Of a stretch of 64,000 nucleotides of DNA, positions 46,101 to 55,100 are shown piece after piece (position 1 is the stretch's first letter; each line of letters opens with the position of its first letter). The stretch spans positions 62,001-126,000 of the forward strand of contig JAGTJM010000030.1 in NCBI GenBank assembly GCA_020747015.1. Direction: 5' to 3'. The position numbers were made by a program, and so were the translations under genes. The notes under the pieces were generated by a model, which did no database searches, was not told the DNA's origin, and saw only the letters and a list, made by a program, of their open reading frames with translations. Source of the stretch: Pyrenochaeta sp. MPI-SDFR-AT-0127. Taxonomy: Eukaryota; Ascomycota; Dothideomycetes; Pleosporales; Cucurbitariaceae.

Positions 46101-49100
46101 CCAAGAATGAGATCGCATGAACTGAAAATGCTGTTTGCATGATCTTCGACGCTTTGCTGCTGCTCATCCGAGAGTCTCGTAACCTCGACCTCCGGATAGA
46201 AGAACAGAAATCCGTGAATCTGCCTGAGGACAACCCTTGCGATGTCGTTGTTGAGCCAGTCTTTGAAGGCAGCATTCGCTTCTAGAATGGCGGTTTTAAC
46301 AGATTGCTCCCAATATTGGTGTGCGTCCGACTGCACATTGGCTGGTAGCTTTGGCAGATTGTCAAATTCATCTGCTAGATCTTTCAGCTTGGTTGTCCAC
46401 TCTCGCATGCTACGAATGAGGGTATCAAGTTCATTCGTCTTCCCTAGCTTCGCTTGTGCGGCCACGATGTCCACACCGGTTTGTAGCATGGCAGCCAACC
46501 AGCGGAGGCTTGGCTGTAAAGACTCAGTCGCTTCGACCTGCTGTGAAGAGACCCAATTAAGCCGGTGCTGCTGTGAGAAGCTCCTTAGAAGTGATATTGG
46601 TGCATTGACGCCATCTAGTCGGTGCACAGCTTTACTTAACACGCTGCGTTGACGCATAGAGATTTGTAGCAAGCCCTCAAGATATCCAATACTCCTCGCT
46701 ACATCGTTCGGGGTCAGATCACCCGAGTGTTCTTTGTATACTGCGCGCACTTGGGGCAGAATATTGAGCGCTTTGTGTAAATGATATTCTGCAACCCGGC
46801 CAAACTCTCCATTTCTTTTCGCTGGAGCCAAGGTTGAAAGTATCGTGGAAAGATTCTCTTGTTTGGCCAAGGTATCAACGCTCGGGTTAGAGTTGACGCC
46901 CATTTGTCGTAGCTCTTTCATAGTATCGGCATAGAGCTTTCGTTTTTGTGTCTTGAGATGTTGTACAGCTTCCTTGTTCTCCTCGGTGAGCGTAGACGGC
47001 GTAGCTTTCTGAAGTTCTGTGATGGATGCTGTCAGATCGCTCAAAAAGTCGTCGATATACGCAGCACCATTGAGAAGATCGACTTTTGGAGTAGAGAGGC
47101 TGCGCATCATATGGATAGTTACAGTGAGGTTTTGGTATCGAGTGGGTCGCTTGTTCCACACCGGTATAACAGCTTCACAGAGCTCAAGTGTGCTGACATC
47201 GACAGTTGTATCGATCGTGTTCATGGAGACTTCTTGCGTCAGGTGGTTCACGTCTGGAAATCCAGCTCTGACCAATCCAGAGACGGGTTGATTGAGCAAC
47301 GTTCTGAACTTTCTCACCAACTTGCTTAGTTTGCGATGACTTGTCTTCGCACTTTGCTTTAAGGCTTCGATGTTGGTATCTTTCCAGCTCGCAAGTTTGA
47401 TGACGTCGTTGACTTCCTTCTCTAGTTTTTGACGGCCGTTCGCGAGCGCTTCACGGATTGGCTTTTCCAGTCTGGAGAAATAGTGAATGAAGTTGTCAAG
47501 CGCGGCATGGATAATTCTGAATCTATCAACATCCTCCATGCGCATCGCAGTGTGTTGACGAAGTTGTTGGAGAAGCTCGATACGTTGCTCGAACTGCCCG
47601 AGCGTCGTGGTTTCGAAAAAGCTCTCTAGAGATTTCAGCAAATCTCTAACATGAATCTTCATACTGTTTTCATCGTCGATACTCTCCGAAGCCGCGATAA
47701 CTGTTTCATATGCGACAAAGAACCAGCTTTTCGCATCGTCGCGGAATTTGTCGGTCTCCAGATCGAATAATCTTGCCCAAGTAGTAAGCTCAAGTTGTCG
47801 CCAATTGACCAGCAGTTTTGTCAAATCCTCGTATAGACTCGCTGTGCTGTACTCTTTGCTAGCAACCTTCTGCCATTCATACATATATCCATGCAGTTTC
47901 TCTGCCTTGGTGATGAACTTCGCAACTGGGTCAACATGTCGGAACTCGAGTGTCTCTTCGCAAGTACGCAAAACTTCTGAAAGGGTAGTATGCTCAGGCC
48001 AAACGTTGCGAATCTGGCGATAACGTATCTGTATGTGGTGGATGAGCACGATCAAGCGTTTTGCTTCAGGGAGATTTGCGTCGAAGTAGAAATTATACGT
48101 CTTTCCGGTACCAGAAGAACGTAATGCGTCCACTTTCTTTTCCAGCGCCAGATAAATAGCAGGCATAGCATCGTCATGCTTGGTGCCATGGCTCTTACCT
48201 CCAGATACACGGGTTGTTTCCTCAGCGCACCAGTCGAGCAGCAATTTGATAGACTCAGATGCCTCGCGTCCCTGCACAAACAGCTCCGTATGCATGTTTG
48301 CAAGACTAATCGCACGCTCTCGGGAATTTGAATTAGCAACAGGAGGAACTTGTTCTTCTTCTTGCTCTGCCTCATAATCTGGGAACAGTGTCCGGTCTTC
48401 CTCCTCCGCATCATCTTCCATGCCCCTGTACGTGTAAAGGCTCGAGTTTTGAGCCTCTTTCTCTTGGTCTTGAAGCAGTTTAGTCTTCCAATCAGTATAA
48501 AAGCTGGAAAATAAGTCATGAAGTAAGATCCTGGTTGCCTTGCCAGACATGGACGCCGGATCCGTGCGTTGGAGGATCGACAATGAGTATAGCACATACC
48601 ACCGGAAATCGACAGCATGATCACTTTGACCAAGGATTTCCTCATACTCTAGAAGCAATTGATTCGACTTCCCGATGGCCCTTTGGCGGCCGAAGAAAGG
48701 AGTATCGCGGCAAATATGTGTCATGCTCTTGTTGACAGCGGTCTGAGCCTTGTCGTCTTCCTCCTTCTTACCAAGAATCAGACCAATTTTCAAGCAGACA
48801 AGCAAGCCTGTTACAGTATCCGTGATGTCGTCGTATGCTCGGTAGCCTTCAGTAAGGCGCTGGATGATTCGCAGAATATTTTCTTGCAATGTGCTGTCCC
48901 GTATCCCTTCCTCAATTGACATTGATCCATTTAGAAGTGGCTGTATGGTACTGATCAGGTTGGAAAATTCACCATGGAGATCATCAAGCTTGGACACCTC
49001 AGGGCGGACAATGGCCGGTACAGGGGGTTCTGTGCCCATACCTTGTACTGCCTCTTCCATCTGTCGAATGCGGAAGCTCGTGTCCTGACCCGTGAAATCA

Positions 49101-52100
49101 AGTTGAAATTGCTTTAGAGCGTCAAGGCCCTGGCACAGATGTGTCATCTCTTCGTTGAACATCTTACGCTCAATCATAGGTTTGAGTGCAGGGTCGTGCG
49201 GATAATTCGGAACATATAGCGTTAGACCAAACAATCCCAATTGAATCCAAGCTTTAGCATCGATCATCCGTGCAGGGTAGTGACATCTTGTAAAACCTTC
49301 TTGAAGGGTAGTACGATAAAGTTCGCTGGCAGGCGCATTAGGGTGAAAGGTGATATTGCCGTCATGTAGAGGTTGGACGATATCTACACTATGTGAAGCA
49401 TAAATTTGGTCGTAAACGTCTCGATATAGGCTTTCAAGCACATGATGCTGGTCCTGCGTTATGCGGTCTGCATCCAGGGTGATATGTTGTGCGAGCACTT
49501 GAAGCTCGTTTTCGAAGCGATCGAGTTGCGCCAGTTGAACTTCATTGGCACCATGAAGCTTAGCAAGCAGCAAAGGATGGAAATCCCTCTGAAGAGCCAC
49601 AGCATGTCCTGAAGGATGGGTAAGGCCAAGGTGATGATGCAATTTCGCAAAGGTTTCTGTTGGCTCATAAACCTTTCCCGTAGTAAGAGGCCCAACTTTG
49701 GTCGGTCGTCGAGCAAGTAAGGTCGACTTGGCTCGTGTAGCTACAATTGTAGGCGATGGCGTAATGTAGATTTGCTTGGTTCTAGGATGATCATTCCACG
49801 CCACATCGAGGAATTGACAAAGACCTTCAAACTCTGCTTCAAAGTATGGAGTAATTACATTGTCGTCCTCTCCAATACTCTGCTCCAGTTCTAGAATGGC
49901 TGAATCTAGACTTATGATGAGCTCTCGAGCATCAACATGGTCTCTACGCACGAGGTCCAGTGAGCTTGTGATTCTCTCGCGGATCTGCACCATGTCATTG
50001 ATAGCTAGATGGGATTTCCACATGATCGCATCAAACCGGTCAGCTAGAATCTCTAGATCGAGAATCGATTTTAGCTGAGCCTCGTTTTTCGGCGTCGAAG
50101 GTTTAAATGTACGCCACATACGCTCCATGCCCAATCCGGTCGTTAACTGCACGTCGGGACCGAAGAGTGCAATCTGCTTGGTGAGTGTTCCGCTCAGGCT
50201 TTGTTGCAGACTGGTCGAAGTTCCGGTTGTAACAGTGATGTCGGCTGTGAGCATCTTGAGGTATGTGTGAAATGTCGCGCGATCGAATGTTGACTCGGTA
50301 CTAAGTGCAAAGAAGGCCCAGAAAAGTGTACGCAAAGTCTTGAGAAACTTGATATCAATATTTTGACCATTGCGATGCTCTGTCCATATCCCTTCCACTA
50401 GCTTCACTAGTCCCTGACAATAGGCGTACAGAAAAGCGGGTAGCTTTTGCCTTTCCTTGCGTCGCTCAAAGCGAGCTGAAGGTAGAGTTCCAATCTTTTC
50501 TTGCATGTGGTGAAGATCAAGCATGAATTCATACATTGAGGCATACCAGAGGCCAGCTAACTTCTGTGCATCAGTGCGATTGAGGAAGAGTTCATTTCCG
50601 AGCGGGTGAAATGGCGCAAGCTGAGTCAAAGCATCTGGCCCACTTCGCTGAAGAACAGATTGCATATAGGGTGTCCATGTAGTGATCATAAATTTGGAAA
50701 GATGCGCAATCCTGTCATTGATACTTTGTGACACCAAGGTAAAAGGCGTAAGTTGCATGTTGCGGTCCCCATCGACGCCATTGGAGTGAAGAAAGGCAGG
50801 AGAACATGTAAGGCCCTTGGAGATCTCGTTTGTAAAGCTCGACAACGATTTCCTATCATCTTGGCTCAAGTTATCAAACCGCTGCTCCATCGTTTCAGTA
50901 AGGTGCTTTTCGTTTTCATTGAATTGGCGATATCGGTACATTGCGGAGTCGAGCGGGTACTCTAAACACGTTGACGTGTCTCGTTTATGATTGTTCTCAG
51001 GTTCTAGTAGACAAATTTCTACAGCCCTGTTCCGCATAGCCCTGGAGAGCTCTCCAAACCTCGCATCCATTGTCATAAATATCCTGAAGTTTGGATGAGG
51101 CTGCACGATTCGAGCCTCGCCATCAGCGGTGGAGTGTTCGTTAATGGATAGATAGCCGTTAGGCTCCAGGAGCGAATTCAGACGATCAAGAACAGCGCTT
51201 GAGCAGAGATTAGCATTGTCAAGTACTAGCCAATTTCCTTGTTCGAGCGCGCGGATGAGAATACCGTCGACCCATTGAAATCGTGCGCCATCGATTTGCT
51301 GAGTCGAAGACAGAAGAAGCTGCTGAAACTCTTGAAGTAGGCTGGAAGCCTCTGGATCGTACTGGGCAGCTGTTTCGAGGTGAGAGCCGATGGTGCTGGC
51401 TGGCCCTGAGGTAGCGATCTGAAGCTGTTCGAGTAGCTTGATATGAGCTTGCGGCAATTGCTCCGAGGATACGATCCGACGTCTGGCAAATTCTCCGAGC
51501 TTTTCCAGATATCGATGCATCTCTCTTGTCGGGTCAACTTGCTCATAACCACCAACAAGATCCATAGCATCAACATCTGCATTCATAGAAAAGGTGACGA
51601 GCTCCGCTCCCACAAAAGTTGCCAACTGATTAATCATAGCTGTTTTGCCTGAACCCGGCGGACTGACGAGAATGACGGGCCAATTCTGCTTAACGCTGAT
51701 CAACAGAGCTTCCATGGGGCCCAGCTGCTCCAATCTAAAAGTTGATACACTTTCTGGACGAGTGACTGCGATATCGCGTGGCACTAGTCCTAGGCCAACT
51801 TGGAGTGCCTTGGTGCTGAGGTTATGAAAGAGGCTGATTCGCGGTTCGTGGACTCCGTAAACATTTTCAAAAAGCCTGAAAAGGCGTCGACGATCGCTCT
51901 GGGTACGGAATCGTTGAACGAAGATTGTATCAAGAAAGTCGCGTGCTGAGCCTGTAAAGTTGTCGGAGGCGAGGAGCTGAAGCCAACGCAGCGTATCACG
52001 CAGGTTGAACTCCCATGGTGCACCCAAGTTACCGAATTCACGGCGGCCCACAACCTCTTCGTCAAGTTCAGAAACGAAGCTGATCAGTTTGTTGACTTCC

Positions 52101-55100
52101 ATCTCATCAATGCCCGGAAAGACCTTCTTGCAGATGAGCATCAAGTCCTCGGGATTGAAGACATCTGCATACACAATTGTAAATCGATTCACAAAGGATG
52201 CAGGAAGACCTTTTCGCCCACCGCCCTGATGATGAGGGTTCTGTGCTGCAAAGACCCGAAACTCTTGGTGCTTGTAAAATGTTTGGTCAAGTTCGGAAAT
52301 GTAGACCTCACCACGATGGTCAAGAACAGCATTTAGACCCTCCAAGACAGATTGCGAGGCAAGGTTCATCTCATCGAGCAAAACCCAGTCACCATTTTTC
52401 ATGGCTTTCAAAAACGGGGCATCGCGCCAGGCAAAAGTACCTGCTGCCCCACCTTCGACTGGCACATCAGATCCAAACAAATCCATGAGATCTGTCTGCT
52501 CAGATAGATTGAGCCGGGTAAGAGGCTTCCCAATGGCCCTGGCAAGAGCGGTCACCAGCGTCGTCTTGCCGACACCGGGATTTCCTTCAAGAAGAATTGG
52601 CTTCGCAAGCTGCAAGGCACGGACGACTCGCATGGCATTTGAACGTGTTGTCGGAGCATCCAAGGAAAAGTCCGACGCATCCACTGCGATTGAAGCGAAT
52701 TTGGGTATGGCGAATGCACCCAATTGAAACGTCTGATCGGTACTCGATACGTCGATGGCACCAAAGTACAGGGGTGTAACGTCTTGTTCAAGTAGCTTAC
52801 CAAGGTGTTGTAGACAGGCCTTGCGCTCATCATCGATAGATGTTGCGGAAATGGCAAGTAGACCCGCTGGATTTGCACCAAGTGTATCGATGAAAACCAT
52901 TGCCGCGCCATGAACAATGGCAAAGATTGGATTGTCATAACTCGACTTGTTGACGAACGAAACCCATGCAAGCGTATCGCGGATAGATATTGAAGATGCG
53001 ACAGAGGTGTTATACTTGTCGTTGAACCATTGTGAGAAAGAAACGAGTGCTCCAGCATACTGCGCCATGTCTAACCTCAGCTTTGATCGTACGATCTGCG
53101 AGATATCCCCAAGGTCAGACATTGCGGGAACCCAAATCTCTGTGAAACGATTGCGAAGTGCGGGCGAGAGCTCTTTCTTGCCATAGTCACCACCAGGATT
53201 CATTGTCGCGAGGAACTGGAAGCCATCGCTTGCAGAGATATGGGAGTCTGTAGGGCCCTTCTCCGCGAGCAATAGAGTTCGTGAGGGCTCAAGAACACTG
53301 TTTAAGCGCTCAAGCACTGAATCATCTGCCAGCGATATCTCATCGAGGAGGAAGTAATGCCCCTGCTTCATCGCATATACGAGGCTGCCATCGGCCCATT
53401 CGAAAAGTGCAGTCATTTTGATACGATTTTGCTGTATAAGCTGGCGCTCGAGACTTGGTATCAGCTCTGGAGTTTGTTTATCCAATTCGTCATACATTGC
53501 CAACAGCTCAACCATGTCGAGCGTCGCAGGGTCGATACCGTCGGTCTGCTTACTGTCCATGACTTTGAGTACTTGATTTCTCACCAAATCTTCAATGGCG
53601 GCTCGATTTCGAATTGGGCGTTGTGCGCCGATCAAGTCGCCTGTCTCCGTATTCTGATGCGCGTTGACGATGTGAAGTTGGTTATTGAGCTGATCAGCCA
53701 GTAACTGGCAAACGGTTGTTTTTCCGCAACCAGTTTCTCCAACCAACAATACGGGTTCGTTATTGCGAAGTGCTTGTGCCACAAGTACGAATAGTCGTCG
53801 CATTGCACGAGTCCAGACGACTTCATCAACATTGGAATCCATAATGCTTGTGCTCAGGCCATCGATATTCGCGCAGCCATTACTGCTGAATAATCGGTCT
53901 TCATCGATTGTTACTCTGGGTCCTTTCTCGCTCATAACAGTCTCCAGAATTCGTTTTACTGCCACACGCTCTTCTTCCTTGCGAACACGCTCCGCAAGAA
54001 GCATGTATCCATTGTTTGCTAAGTCTTGAATTGTATCCGCTTTTCGCTGTGCCCATCTGAACAGGTCTCGTAGTGTTGCAAAGCTTTTCTGCTCGAAGAT
54101 GCGATTTTCTTGACGAAGTGTAGAAAGCTCTCGATAAACTTTGACTATACGCTTGCACCATGTTTCTGGAATCATGGTACGTCTATGCAGAATCTCAGTC
54201 AATTCTTCGACTGGAATGTCATCGAAGTGAAGCTCGAGAAATCGATTACGAAACGCACGTGATAGTACCTTCCGGCCACCGTACAGGCCGGCTGGATTCT
54301 GTGTTGCAAAAAGCATGAAATCGTCATGTGGCCGCACTACTTCTTGTGTCTCTGGTATGAGAAGCTCTCGATTGTCATCAAGGAGTCGATTCAAAGCTTC
54401 CAGCACATCTGTTGGCGCTAAATTGAGCTCGTCCAAGACGATCCAGTGGCCTTCCCGCAAGGCTCGAACAAGGATGCCCTCCTGGAAGACAAGTTTCCCA
54501 TCAGCTCCTGAGACATAAGAACCAAGATACTCTTGTAGATCAGTGTGCTCGTGGTTGTTTATACGAACGAATTTGTTTCCCGATCTCTTCGCCAAGTACT
54601 CGATCATGCTCGTCTTTCCAGACGAAGTGGGTCCTTGAATGAGCACTGGATACTTTCGTGTTGAAGCTGCTCGGATGAGATTGTTCATATTTCGCTGGAC
54701 AAAGGGAGTAATTATGTAGTGTGGCTGCTCTTCGGTAGCATGCGCACCTTGCCGAAGCCAATACTGACCCTGTCTGACATACGCCCTACCATCAGATGGT
54801 TGCTGTAGAGGCTTCCCAAGCTCAGCCTTCATGGTAGCTTTCTGCGGGAACAGATGCTTGATGATGAGCGGAGCAACGAGATCCTCGGACGACTTGCCGA
54901 GGAAGGTGAGGAAACTCATGTGGAAGCCTTCGTACAATGCTCTTCGAAGGCCACAAAGAGCCGCAACATCCCTTGCGTATGAAAGAGTCCTCGTCAGTGT
55001 TCTTAAACTAAAATGAGGTTTCTGATCAGCGCCATCCACGAGCATATTTGCTTTGGCGAGCTGCTGAATTTCAAGGTAGAGGCTAGTAACATCGCGCGCA